Assembly (NCBI RefSeq): GCF_000720475.1
Contig: NZ_JOAP01000021.1
Location: 72,339 to 136,338, forward strand
Direction of reading: 5' to 3'
Origin: Streptomyces aureocirculatus
Lineage (GTDB): Bacteria; Actinomycetota; Actinomycetes; Streptomycetales; Streptomycetaceae
Length of the DNA stretch: 64,000 nt
Below are positions 17,857-25,863 of this stretch, piece after piece (position 1 is the stretch's first letter; each line of letters begins with the position of its first letter). Below the pieces are notes generated by a model that saw only the letters and a program-made list of their open reading frames with translations, was not told the origin of the DNA and searched no databases. The translations under genes and the position numbers were made by a program.

Positions 17857-17908
17857 CCGGGCTGAAGCCGGTGAACTGGTAACCGGGCTGAAGCCGGTGA
17901 ACCGGTAG
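17847..17908. repeat. 26-bp tandem repeat duplicating the 3' end of the cassette 2 substrate gene
   Basis: Units starting at 17847, 17873 and 17899 (the last partial) begin GAACTGGTAACCGGGCTGAA. Unit 1 spans the codons for the last residues and the TAA stop. The later units lie beyond the stop and would encode LKPVNW-stop and LKPVNR-stop in other frames. This is consistent with slippage duplication of the gene tail. Confidence 0.75.
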
Positions 17909-17920
17909 CCGGATCGGCAG

Positions 17921-18505
17921 CTACTCCGCGCCGCCCTCATTGCGTCCCGGGAACAGCAGCCGGTTCACGGTGCTGGAAATCGCGCCGCCGGCGGTGAGTT
18001 CGTCCGTGTCGATTTCCTCGAAGGCGACAGCGAGCGCGAGATCGACGGCGTCCGCCTCCCCGGTCACGCTGCCGAAACTGCTCATGCCCTTCTTGGCCGG
18101 GCTCGGGCCGCGGGTGAGGGAGACAAGGACACCGGGGCGGCTCAGCGTGGCCGACTTCCTCGCGCGCGTCACCACGTACTCGTACGAACGATCCTGGTAC
18201 TCCAGGTGCAGCGCCCGCGCGGTGTTGCGGTAGGCCTTGTCGTTGAACCGGAGCAGGACGGGCTGTCCGGCGAGGGTGAGGCGCGCGTTCTTCAGCCTCG
18301 GCTCGCCGGGGCCGACCGTCTGGTAAAGGAGGTCGGGCATCTTGTCGCCGTATACGTGTACGTCCATGTGGACGCCGGTCGTCCGGGCGAATCCCTTACG
18401 GCGCTCGGCTTCGACCGTCACCTCTTCGAACGCACCCACGACGCCTTTGCGGCCCCGGATCTTCTTGTGGAAATAGGGATGCAGCTCGAACTGGTAATCC
18501 GTCAT
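17921..18505 (-). CDS. Cassette 2 protein C, about 194 aa, inverted copy
   Basis: The 194-aa soluble protein begins MTDYQFELHPYFHKK and is a paralogue of the 14995-15582 product (FELH against FELRH near the start; LTLAGQP, SYEYV and AFEEIDTDELTAGGAIS later). Unlike its cassette 1 counterpart it is convergent with the substrate gene, 64 bp away, so it must have its own promoter to the right. No known domain was recognised. The opposite orientation argues against an obligatory co-translated complex with protein B. Confidence 0.6.
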   Translation of the reverse strand: MTDYQFELHPYFHKKIRGRKGVVGAFEEVTVEAERRKGFARTTGVHMDVHVYGDKMPDLLYQTVGPGEPRLKNARLTLAGQPVLLRFNDKAYRNTARALHLEYQDRSYEYVVTRARKSATLSRPGVLVSLTRGPSPAKKGMSSFGSVTGEADAVDLALAVAFEEIDTDELTAGGAISSTVNRLLFPGRNEGGAE

Positions 18506-18661
18506 TTATCTGCCCGAGTCCTTCTCTCGCCCTGTGACATCGCCTGTTCGACGATAGTCGTAGCGGATCGCGGTTCCGGCGGCGGGCCTCGGGGCGGGCA
18601 GGCTTCGGTAAGGCGCGTTCCCGTACTGGTGGGGCGGCTGTGCCCTCGGCATCATGGGGCG

Positions 18662-19189
18662 ATGCCGATGCCGAGTGATGACGTTCACAGAGATCCCCGG
18701 GGCGAGCCGCCGGGTGAGGCCGACGAGCGCACCATGCTCACCGCCTTCCTCGACTTCCAGCGCGAGACGCTCGCGCTCAAGTGCGCCGGGCTGACGCCGA
18801 TTCAGCTCAGGCAGTGGGCGGTGCCGCCCTCCTCGCTGAGCCTGCTCGGCCTGGTCCGGCACCTCGCCGAGGTCGAGCGGGGCTGGTTCCGGTGCGTGCT
18901 GCTCGGGGAGGCGGACAAGCCGCACTGGGCGGGGCCCCGGGGGGAGGGGTACGCGCAGTGGGACGTCGACGACGCCGACGTCGAGGAGGCGTTCCGGGTG
19001 TGGCGGGCGGAGTGCGACCGCTCCCGCGCGACCGTCGCGGGCGCCGCCTCCCTCGATGTCGCCGGGTCCCACGACGGCAGGCCGTACTCCCTGCGGCACA
19101 TCCTCACTCACATGATCGAGGAGTACGCCCGCCACAACGGCCACGCCGATCTGCTGCGTGAGCGGATCGACGGGGTGACGGGGGAGTAG
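18662..19189 (+). CDS. DinB-like (DUF664) protein
   Basis: The 175-aa protein has the four-helix DinB/DUF664 pattern: LLGLVRHLAEVERGWFR with the first metal-type histidine, and a C-terminal LRHILTHMIEEYARHNGHAD carrying the other histidines of the usual His triad. Such proteins bind a divalent metal; some are thiol-dependent (mycothiol or bacillithiol) transferases, and most are uncharacterised. ATG codons at 18662 and 18668 are both possible. It marks the end of the secretion-like locus and seems unrelated to it. Confidence 0.85.
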   Translation: MPMPSDDVHRDPRGEPPGEADERTMLTAFLDFQRETLALKCAGLTPIQLRQWAVPPSSLSLLGLVRHLAEVERGWFRCVLLGEADKPHWAGPRGEGYAQWDVDDADVEEAFRVWRAECDRSRATVAGAASLDVAGSHDGRPYSLRHILTHMIEEYARHNGHADLLRERIDGVTGE

Positions 19190-19769
19190 GCCAGGAGCGG
19201 GGGAGCAGCCAACGGCAGGTGTGGCGCGGGGGTTCGTTCACGTGGGACGGGCCGCACCCCCGGTCGAAAAGCCGCAAATTTGTGCGGAGATTCTGCGAAG
19301 GTGTGGCGCCCCCGCGGTGCACCCCGCCGCGCGCGGTCCCTTTCCCTCCCGGTGGCCCCGTGGCGTCGCCGCCGTCACGGGAACCGCCCGCGCCCCGTCT
19401 GACGTCGTCCTGATGTCCGATGGGGCGCTGTACGGGGGCGCGGTGCGGGAGGGGGCGGGGGAGTGATTGGCGTGAAGTCGACGTGTCGTACCGCGTATGC
19501 AAAGGCGGTTGGTTCGCTAGTGCACACGCGTATGTGAGGGTGAGTGTTCTCGGTGACGGGGGAACCGAGGGTCACGCATTGCGCGTGAGTAACGATGAGG
19601 CACCTGCGCTTCGCGATCCATAACGCGCCTTGAGGGCCTTATGTGCTGCTGATACGGTGCGATGGCTTGACACTGCGCCTGGGGCTGACGGGCCGATGGA
19701 GCCCCGGCCGAGGCGGACTCGAAGTGTCTCAAATGACGGATTTTTCTTGGTCGTACGGGGAGCAGTTGC
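19190..19769. other. Long intergenic region upstream of the tad-like pilus operon
   Basis: These 580 bp have no convincing coding sequence; short frames lack ribosome sites and codon bias. A promoter candidate is at 19630-19658. GC content drops noticeably near 19260-19310 and 19480-19660 relative to the genes, as expected for a regulatory region. Confidence 0.45.
19630..19658 (+). promoter_or_regulatory. Candidate promoter of the pilus operon
   Basis: TTGAGG at 19630-19635 and TACGGT at 19653-19658 are separated by 17 bp and fit the principal sigma factor pattern (TTGACN, TANNNT). They lie about 112 bp before the first gene. A second TTGACA at 19667-19672 has no good -10. Confidence 0.35.
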
Positions 19770-20495
19770 GTGAAGATCCAAGAGCGTACGGGGGCGGGCA
19801 ACAACCGTTCCGCCGTGCCGGCTCAGGCCGGGGTCGGTGAACGTCTTCCCTCAGCACCTCGCGAGCGCAAACCCGCGCTGGCGGCGCTGGCCGTTCTGCT
19901 CATCCTGGTCGGGGCGCTCGGCGCCACCGTGCTCGTGCTGCGCGCGGGGGACCGTATCGAGGTCCTGAAGGTGAAGGAGAAGATCTCGGCCGGTGAGTCG
20001 GTCACGCGCGACAAGGTCAGCACGGTCATGGTCAACGAGGACTCCGGCCTGCACTACATCAAGGAATCGCAGTTCGGTGCGCTGAAGAAGCTCAAGGCCA
20101 AGAGCAGCCTCTACCCGGGCACGGTCATCGTCGGCGAGATGTTCGACGACAAGGGCGGCCTGCCCACCGGCAAGGCCTCCGTGGGTCTCGCCCTCAAGGA
20201 GGGCCAGTACCCCTCCACGCTGAAGCAGGGCGACACGGTCGCCCTCTACCGCGTCGCCGCCAACGGCTCCTCCGGCTCCAGCAACGACAAGAGCGGCGGC
20301 GGCAGCTCGTCCGGGCGGACCCCGCTGGTCGCGGACGCCCGCGTAGGCCTGGTGAACAGCAAGTCGGACGCCACCATCAGCACCGGCAATCTGAGCATCA
20401 CCGTGCTCGTCGACAGCGACGACGTCGCCGCGGTCACCAGCGCGGCGTCGCTCGGCGAGGTCGCCGTGGCGGTCGTTCCCGGCAACGGCAACTAG
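19770..20495 (+). CDS. SAF-domain, CpaB/RcpC-like pilus assembly protein
   Basis: The protein has 241 aa with a GTG start after ACGGGGAG. One membrane helix (about 35-57) is followed by an extracytoplasmic SAF domain (EVLKVKEKISAGESVTRDKV). A second domain contains a serine/glycine-rich insert (NGSSGSSNDKSGGGSSSGR). SAF/CpaB proteins are the periplasmic or wall-side component of Flp/Tad pilus systems. It opens the operon, 17 bp before tadZ. Confidence 0.75.
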   Translation: MKIQERTGAGNNRSAVPAQAGVGERLPSAPRERKPALAALAVLLILVGALGATVLVLRAGDRIEVLKVKEKISAGESVTRDKVSTVMVNEDSGLHYIKESQFGALKKLKAKSSLYPGTVIVGEMFDDKGGLPTGKASVGLALKEGQYPSTLKQGDTVALYRVAANGSSGSSNDKSGGGSSSGRTPLVADARVGLVNSKSDATISTGNLSITVLVDSDDVAAVTSAASLGEVAVAVVPGNGN

Positions 20496-20512
20496 AGGCG
20501 AGTAGAGGAGAC

Positions 20513-21340
20513 ATGACCCTCATCGCTCTCGCCGCCGACAAAGGCTCCCCCGGCGTCACCACCGCGGCCGTCGCGCTCGCGGCGGTGTGGCCGCGGCGCG
20601 TGCTCGTCGCGGAGACCGACCCCGCGGGCGGCGACCTCGTCTACCGCAGCGCCGCCGCGCACGGCGGCCCGCTCAACCCGAACACCGGCATGCTGTCCAT
20701 CGCCGCGACCGCGCGCCGCGGCCTCGTACCGGATCAGCTCTGGGACCACACCCAGCCGCTGTCCGGCGGCCTCGAGGTGCTCGTGGGCCTCGGTATGTCC
20801 GAGCAGGCCGCCGGTCTCGCCGGGATCTGGCCCACGCTCGGCCGGGCCTTCGCCCAACTCGCCGAATCCCCGCACGCCCCGGCCGACGTCATAGCCGACT
20901 GCGGCCGGATCGCGGGGGACAGCCCGGCCGTGGAACTGTTCCCGCACGCCGCCCTCGTCCTGCTGATCTCGCGTACGGAGCCCGAGGCCATCGCCCGCGT
21001 ACGGGACCGGGCCGCGGCACTCGCGACCAGACTGCACGGCGGGCCGCGCGGAGCCGCCACGCTCGCCACGCCGCTCATCGGCGTCGTCCTGATCGCCGAC
21101 CCGGCGAACTCCGGCAAGCTGATACACCAGGTCAACGAGATGCTCATGGCCGCGCAGACCGGAGCCCGCGTCGTCGGCACGCTCGCCGACGACCCGGCGG
21201 GCGCCGACCAGCTCGCAGGCCGCAAGCGCGGCCGCCTCGACAAGTCGATGCTCATCCGCTCCGCCCGCAAGGTGACCGCCGACCTGTACCAGCAGTACGG
21301 TGCGGCCTGGGCCGGCCCGACCGCGGGGGCCGGGCGATGA
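20513..21340 (+). CDS. tadZ: TadZ/CpaE-like MinD-family ATPase
   Basis: The 275-aa protein has a P-loop of the deviant MinD/ParA type at its N-terminus (KGSPGVTTAAVALA), a switch-type aspartate in ETDPAGGD, and ADCGRIAGDSPAVEL later. TadZ/CpaE proteins localise pilus assembly machinery; this one lacks an N-terminal receiver domain. Its stop overlaps the tadA start by 4 bp (ATGA at 21337-21340), giving coupling to the secretion ATPase. It is cytoplasmic. Confidence 0.8.
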   Translation: MTLIALAADKGSPGVTTAAVALAAVWPRRVLVAETDPAGGDLVYRSAAAHGGPLNPNTGMLSIAATARRGLVPDQLWDHTQPLSGGLEVLVGLGMSEQAAGLAGIWPTLGRAFAQLAESPHAPADVIADCGRIAGDSPAVELFPHAALVLLISRTEPEAIARVRDRAAALATRLHGGPRGAATLATPLIGVVLIADPANSGKLIHQVNEMLMAAQTGARVVGTLADDPAGADQLAGRKRGRLDKSMLIRSARKVTADLYQQYGAAWAGPTAGAGR

Positions 21341-22644
21341 GCGCCGTCGACCACCAGTTGGTGAAGCGGTTCCGGCAGGACGCCGGTGACCGCATCGCCG
21401 AGCAGCGCCGCCTCGACCAGGTCTCCGGTGTCACCCCGATGTCCAGCGAGGACGAGCGGCAGTACGCCCGCGCCGTCATCGCCCAGATCCTGGAGGAGTA
21501 CGCCCGTACGGAGATCAACTCCGGGCGCACCCCGCTGGACGCCGAGACCGAGGAGCAGTACGCGGCCGCCGTGCACGCCGCGCTCTTCGGCGTCGGCCGC
21601 CTCCAGCCGCTCCTGGACGACCCCGAGGTCGAGAACATCGACATCAACGGGTGTGACCAGGTCTTCGTGGGCTACGCCGACGGACGTGAGGCCAAGGCCG
21701 AGCCGGTCGCCGAGACCGACGAGGAGCTGATCGAGCTCATCCAGATCCTCGGCGCCTACTCCGGTCTGTCGTCCCGGCCCTTCGACTCCGCCAACCCCCA
21801 GCTCGACCTGCGCCTCCCGGACGGCTCCCGGCTCTCCGCCGTGATGGATGTGACCCGGCGGCCCGCCCTGTCCATCCGCCGCGCGCGCATGGGCAAGGTG
21901 TTCATGTCCGACCTGGTCGGCAACGGCACGCTCACCCCGGACGTCGCCCACTTCCTCGCCTGCGCCGTACGCGCCCGCAAGAACATCATGATCGCGGGTG
22001 CCACCAACGCGGGAAAGACCACGCTCCTTCGGGCCCTGGCCAACGAGATACCGCCGCACGAACGCCTCATCACCGTCGAGCGCGCCCTGGAACTCGGCCT
22101 CGACACCTTCGCCGACCTGCACCCCAACGTGGTGGCGTTCGAGGAGCGGCTGCCCAACTCCGAGGGGCAGGGCACCATCTCCATGGCGGAGCTGGTGCGC
22201 CGCTCGCTGCGCATGAACCCCTCCCGCGTCATCGTCGGTGAGGTGCTCGGCGACGAGATCGTGACCATGCTGAACGCGATGTCGCAGGGCAACGACGGCT
22301 CGCTGTCCACGATCCACGCCAACAGTTCCAGCGAGGTCTTCAACAGGATCTCGACCTACGCGCTCCAGGCCGCGGAACGGCTGCCCATCGAGGCCAGCCA
22401 GATGCTGGTCGCGGGCGCGGTGAACTTCGTCGTCTTCATCCAGCGGCGCAACAACTACCAGACCGGCGGCAAGCTCCAGCGCATGGTGACCTCCGTCCGC
22501 GAGGTCAACGGCGTGGACGGGCGGGTCCTGTCCAGCGAGGTGTTCGCCGAGGCGCCGGACGGCAGCATCGTCCCGCACGCCCCGATCGCCTGCATGGACG
22601 ACCTCGCCGCCTTCGGCTACCGGCCCGCCGGGCAATGGGGGTGA
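21337..22644 (+). CDS. tadA: TadA/CpaF secretion ATPase
   Basis: The protein has 435 aa and is a type II/IV secretion ATPase of the CpaF family. Visible motifs are IDINGCDQVFV in the N-terminal domain, RRARMGKVFMSDL, Walker A GATNAGKTTLLRAL, an acidic stretch VERALELGL, Walker B VIVGEVLGDEI and the His-box QGNDGSLSTIHANS. A hexamer of this protein powers pilin polymerisation at the membrane. The ATG at 21337 overlaps tadZ; the longer open frame upstream is antisense-frame noise. Confidence 0.92.
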   Translation: MSAVDHQLVKRFRQDAGDRIAEQRRLDQVSGVTPMSSEDERQYARAVIAQILEEYARTEINSGRTPLDAETEEQYAAAVHAALFGVGRLQPLLDDPEVENIDINGCDQVFVGYADGREAKAEPVAETDEELIELIQILGAYSGLSSRPFDSANPQLDLRLPDGSRLSAVMDVTRRPALSIRRARMGKVFMSDLVGNGTLTPDVAHFLACAVRARKNIMIAGATNAGKTTLLRALANEIPPHERLITVERALELGLDTFADLHPNVVAFEERLPNSEGQGTISMAELVRRSLRMNPSRVIVGEVLGDEIVTMLNAMSQGNDGSLSTIHANSSSEVFNRISTYALQAAERLPIEASQMLVAGAVNFVVFIQRRNNYQTGGKLQRMVTSVREVNGVDGRVLSSEVFAEAPDGSIVPHAPIACMDDLAAFGYRPAGQWG

Positions 22645-22651
22645 GCACGAC

Positions 22652-23614
22652 ATGAACTCACTCGGCTCCATGGGCGGCCTGTTCTCGCTGCCCGTGCTCT
22701 ACGGACTCGCCTGCGGTGTCGCCGTCGGCGGCGGACTCGCGCTGCTCGCTGTCGCGGTGCGCGGTCTTCCCGTCAAGGCCGCCCACGAGAAGCAGCGGGC
22801 CAGCGAGCGGATGAGCGAACTCGTCCGGTTCGTCGGCCGGCGCGGCTCGATCGCCATCGGTGTCGGCCTGGTCGTCCTGCTGCTCACGCGGTGGGCGGTG
22901 GCGGGCCTCGCGTCCGGCGTCCTCGTCTTCTTCTGGGACAAGCTGTTCGGCGGCGCCGCCGAGGAGCGCCTCCAGATGAAGCGCGTCGAGGCACTCGCCG
23001 CCTGGACCGAGTCGCTGCGCGACACCATCGCGGGCGCCGTCGGCCTGGAACAGGCCATTCCGGCCTCCGCACGCGCCGCGGCACCCGTCCTGCGGCCGCA
23101 CCTCGACGCCCTAGTCGACCGGCTGCGGGCCCGAACGCCGCTGCCCGAGGCCCTCCAGGTACTCGCCGACGAGATCGACGACGCCTCGGCCGACATCATC
23201 GTCGCCGCGCTCATCCTCAACGCCAAGCTGCGCGGGCCAGGACTGCGCCAGGTCCTCGGCGCGCTCGCCAAGTCGGCGCGCGAAGAGGTCGACATGCGCC
23301 AGCGCGTGATGGCACAGCGCGCCTCGACCCGGCGCTCGGTGCAGATCGTGGTCGCCGTCTCCATCGCCTTCGTGCTCGGCCTGTCCATCTTCAACCGCGA
23401 GTTCGTGTCGCCGTACAGCACGCCCGTCGGGCAGCTCGTGCTCGCCTGCGTGTGCGCTCTGTTCGCGCTCGGCTTCTGGTGGCTGCGCAAGCTGTCCACG
23501 GTCGAGACACCGGACCGTTTCCTCGTACGCGACGAGCCCGGGATCCAGTTCGTACGCCCCCGGGGTCCGGGCGGTGCCGCGGTGCAGGGCGCCACCGAGG
23601 GGGTACACCGATGA
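22652..23614 (+). CDS. tadB: TadB-like type II secretion F-domain membrane protein
   Basis: The 320-aa polytopic protein has N-terminal helices at about 12-40 and 65-95, a cytoplasmic T2SSF domain (VEALAAWTESLRDTI, GLEQAIPASAR, DDASADIIVAALILNAK) and two C-terminal helices. It forms the inner-membrane platform of the Flp pilus with TadC. It starts 7 bp after tadA and overlaps tadC by 4 bp. Confidence 0.88.
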   Translation: MNSLGSMGGLFSLPVLYGLACGVAVGGGLALLAVAVRGLPVKAAHEKQRASERMSELVRFVGRRGSIAIGVGLVVLLLTRWAVAGLASGVLVFFWDKLFGGAAEERLQMKRVEALAAWTESLRDTIAGAVGLEQAIPASARAAAPVLRPHLDALVDRLRARTPLPEALQVLADEIDDASADIIVAALILNAKLRGPGLRQVLGALAKSAREEVDMRQRVMAQRASTRRSVQIVVAVSIAFVLGLSIFNREFVSPYSTPVGQLVLACVCALFALGFWWLRKLSTVETPDRFLVRDEPGIQFVRPRGPGGAAVQGATEGVHR

Positions 23615-24540
23615 ACCTGACCCTGCCGATAGTCATCGGCGCCACCCTGGGCCTCGGTGTCTTCGCCCTCGTACGGGCGCTGATGCCGAGCAAGCGCAGC
23701 GCGGTCGCCACGGTCGCCCGCATCGACGCCATGCGGGCCCGCGGCGCGGCGTACGAGTCCGCGCACCGCACCACCGACACCGCGGACACGGGGCGGCTCG
23801 GCACGGTGCGGTCCCGGGTGGGCGCGCGGGTCGCCGAGTTCTACCTCCAGCAGGGCTGGGAGCTGCGCTCGCTCCGCGCCGACCTGGCGGTGCTCGACCG
23901 GAGCTGGGAGAAGTTCCTGGCCACGAAGGTGCTGCTCGCGGCCGTCGGTGTCTTCTTCGGTCCGTTCCTCTTCGTCGTCATCTACACGCTCAACTTCGGC
24001 CGCAGCCCCATCATCCCGGTGTGGCTCGCCCTGATGTTCGGGGTGCTCTTCTTCTTCCTGCCGGACCTGGAAGTGCGGCGGGACGCCCAGGACAAGCGGC
24101 GGGACCTGCGCCGCGTCATCGGCGCCTATCTGGACCTGGTCTCCATGAGCCTCGCGGGCGGCCGCGGTCTGCCCGAGGCACTGATGGCGGCCGCCGAGGT
24201 CTCCGACGGCTGGGCGACACAGCGCATCCGCAACGCCCTCGCGGACGCCAGGATCACCGGCATCAGCCAGTGGCAGGCGCTCGGCGCGCTCGGCGAGGCC
24301 CTGGGCGTCGAGGAGCTCAAGGACCTCTCCGCGTCCCTGGCACTCGTCGCGGACGACGGCGCGAAGGTACGCGAGTCGCTCGCGTCCCGCGCGGAGACGA
24401 TGCGCCACCGCGAGCTCGCCGAGATCGAGGGCAGCGCGGGCGAGAAGTCACAGTCGATGCTGGTGGCGCAGCTTCTGCTGTGTGCGGGATTCCTGGTGTT
24501 CCTCATCTTTCCGGCGGCGATGCGCGTGTTCCAGGCCTGA
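23611..24540 (+). CDS. tadC: TadC-like type II secretion F-domain membrane protein
   Basis: The 309-aa paralogue of TadB has an N-terminal helix, two central helices (about 105-155), a T2SSF domain (YLDLVSMSLAGGRGLPEAL, ASLALVADDGAKVRESL) and a C-terminal helix ending AAMRVFQA. The ATG at 23611 lies in an ATGA overlap with the tadB stop. It is the second platform protein of the pilus motor. Confidence 0.88.
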   Translation: MNLTLPIVIGATLGLGVFALVRALMPSKRSAVATVARIDAMRARGAAYESAHRTTDTADTGRLGTVRSRVGARVAEFYLQQGWELRSLRADLAVLDRSWEKFLATKVLLAAVGVFFGPFLFVVIYTLNFGRSPIIPVWLALMFGVLFFFLPDLEVRRDAQDKRRDLRRVIGAYLDLVSMSLAGGRGLPEALMAAAEVSDGWATQRIRNALADARITGISQWQALGALGEALGVEELKDLSASLALVADDGAKVRESLASRAETMRHRELAEIEGSAGEKSQSMLVAQLLLCAGFLVFLIFPAAMRVFQA

Positions 24541-24615
24541 ACCTTCCGACGCGGACGTAGCTCCACAGACCCGTACCCGCCCCCCACGGCTTCACTTTCG
24601 AAGGGACAACTCACC

Positions 24616-24867
24616 ATGAACGGACGGAATTTCAGCTCCGGCATCCCGGCAGTCGACTTCCTCGTGACCTTCCTCCAGACCCGGGTGCGGCGCGCCCGCT
24701 CCGGCGAGCTCGACCGCGGCGCTTCCGCCGTCGAGTGGGTGATCATCTCGGCGGTCGTGGTGGCGATCGTCGGTGTGGTCGCCGCGATCATCAACAACGC
24801 GCTCAAGGGCGGCGCCGACAAGGTCAGCGACTGCATCGAGGGCGCCGACGCCAGCAAGACCTGCTGA
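24616..24867 (+). CDS. Flp/Fap-type pilin
   Basis: The 83-aa type IVb-like prepilin has a 35-residue basic leader and then DRG/ASAVEW, giving glycine at the cleavage point, Glu at +5 and an aromatic at +6 (Trp instead of the usual Tyr). A 22-residue hydrophobic helix follows (VIISAVVVAIVGVVAAIINN). Two cysteines near the tail (SDCIEG and KTC at the end) could form a disulphide. Cleavage would be by the prepilin peptidase at 29901-30629. AAGGGAC precedes the ATG. Confidence 0.85.
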   Translation: MNGRNFSSGIPAVDFLVTFLQTRVRRARSGELDRGASAVEWVIISAVVVAIVGVVAAIINNALKGGADKVSDCIEGADASKTC

Positions 24868-24886
24868 CCGGGCGGCTGTCGACGTC

Positions 24887-25459
24887 ATGAAGGACAACGG
24901 GGGCGGGAGCGGCCGGGGCGTGTGCTGCGGCCGGGGTGTGTGCCGTGGCACGGGTGTGTGCCGTGGCACGGGTGTGTGCCGCGACCGGGGTGTGTGCCGC
25001 GGCCAGGGTGTGTCCCGTGGCCGGATGCCCGGGTTCGTGCGCCGAAGGGTGGAGGCCGCCTCGGCCCGCGGCGAGTCCGGCATGACCGCGATCGAGTTCG
25101 TGCTGCTCACCCCGGTGCTCTTCTTCCTGATCTTCGCGACCGTGCAGTTCGCGCTGTACTTCTTCGCGGACCACGTCGCCCAGGCCGCGGCCCAGGCCGG
25201 CGCGCGCAAGGCCCGCGCCACGGCGGACGAGAACCCGGGCGGCTGGCGGGGCGAGGCGACCGACGTCGTCGACGCCTACATCCGCCAGCTCGGCCCGAAG
25301 CTGGTGCTCGGCCCGGACGTGAAGACCATCCAGCCGGAGCGGAACACGGTCGGCGTGGAGATCACGGCCGATGTGCCCACGGTGTTCCCCGGACTCGACT
25401 TCACGGTGCACGCGCAGTCGTCGGGGCCGGTGGAACGGTTCGTCGAGGAGGACGGCTGA
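24887..25459 (+). CDS. TadE-like minor pilin with N-terminal cysteine repeat (start uncertain)
   Basis: From the ATG at 24887 the protein has 190 aa. Residues about 9-45 are six hexapeptide repeats of the type GVCRGT, encoded by 18-bp DNA repeats. Then comes a basic stretch, and SGMTAIEFVLLTPVLFF, the TadE-type prepilin motif with Glu at +5, and an extracellular domain. An alternative ATG at 25025 would omit the cysteine repeats and give an ordinary TadE of 144 aa. Neither start has a strong ribosome site. The stop overlaps the next start by one base. Confidence 0.75.
   Translation: MKDNGGGSGRGVCCGRGVCRGTGVCRGTGVCRDRGVCRGQGVSRGRMPGFVRRRVEAASARGESGMTAIEFVLLTPVLFFLIFATVQFALYFFADHVAQAAAQAGARKARATADENPGGWRGEATDVVDAYIRQLGPKLVLGPDVKTIQPERNTVGVEITADVPTVFPGLDFTVHAQSSGPVERFVEEDG
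24913..25020 (+). repeat. Six 18-bp tandem repeats encoding GVCRGx hexapeptides
   Basis: Copies at 24913, 24931, 24949, 24967, 24985 and 25003 follow CCGGGGTGTGTGCCGTGG with few changes. The repeats stay in frame with the TadE-like gene and contain no stop codon. Confidence 0.85.
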
Positions 25460-25863
25460 TGCGTCGCTTGCACACCGACCGGGGGCTCTCGACCGTCGAA
25501 GTGGTCATCCTGGCGCCGGTGATGATCCTTTTCATCCTGGTCCTTGTGGCCTTCGGGCAGCTCGTCGAGGGCCGGGGCGCCGTCGACGGGGCGGCGCGCG
25601 ACGCCGCCCGCGCCGGGTCGATCCAGAAGGACCAGGGCACGGCGATGGCCGAGGCGCGCAAGGCCGCCAAGGCGGACCTGGAGGACGTCTGCTCGGGCCC
25701 GGTGCACGTCGTCCAGAAGAGCGCGGGCTTCGAACCGGACACGCTCTTCACGGTCGAGGTGAGCTGCGAGGTACGGGGCCTGGAGATGCTGGGCCTCGAC
25801 ATCCCGACGACGCTGGAGGCGAGCTTCAGCTCTCCGCTGGACCCCTACCGGAGGTCGGCGTGA
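25459..25863 (+). CDS. TadE-like minor pilin
   Basis: The 134-aa protein has a short basic leader RRLHTDRG, then LSTVEVVILAPVMILFI, matching the TadE prepilin motif with Glu at +5. The rest is extracytoplasmic, with cysteines at EDVCSG and VSCEV, likely paired. It overlaps its neighbours at both ends (TGATG at 25457; GTGA at 25860), so it is part of the coupled pilus operon. Minor pilins of this type are thought to prime or tip the fibre. Confidence 0.82.
   Translation: MRRLHTDRGLSTVEVVILAPVMILFILVLVAFGQLVEGRGAVDGAARDAARAGSIQKDQGTAMAEARKAAKADLEDVCSGPVHVVQKSAGFEPDTLFTVEVSCEVRGLEMLGLDIPTTLEASFSSPLDPYRRSA

Noticed and set aside
18206..18661. Extension of the DinB-like protein to 327 aa
   Set aside because: The added part is antisense to the 17921-18505 gene and has no family resemblance.
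24773..24886. Upstream extension of the TadE-like protein into the pilin gene
   Set aside because: It overlaps the Flp pilin in another frame and shows no pilin-like features.
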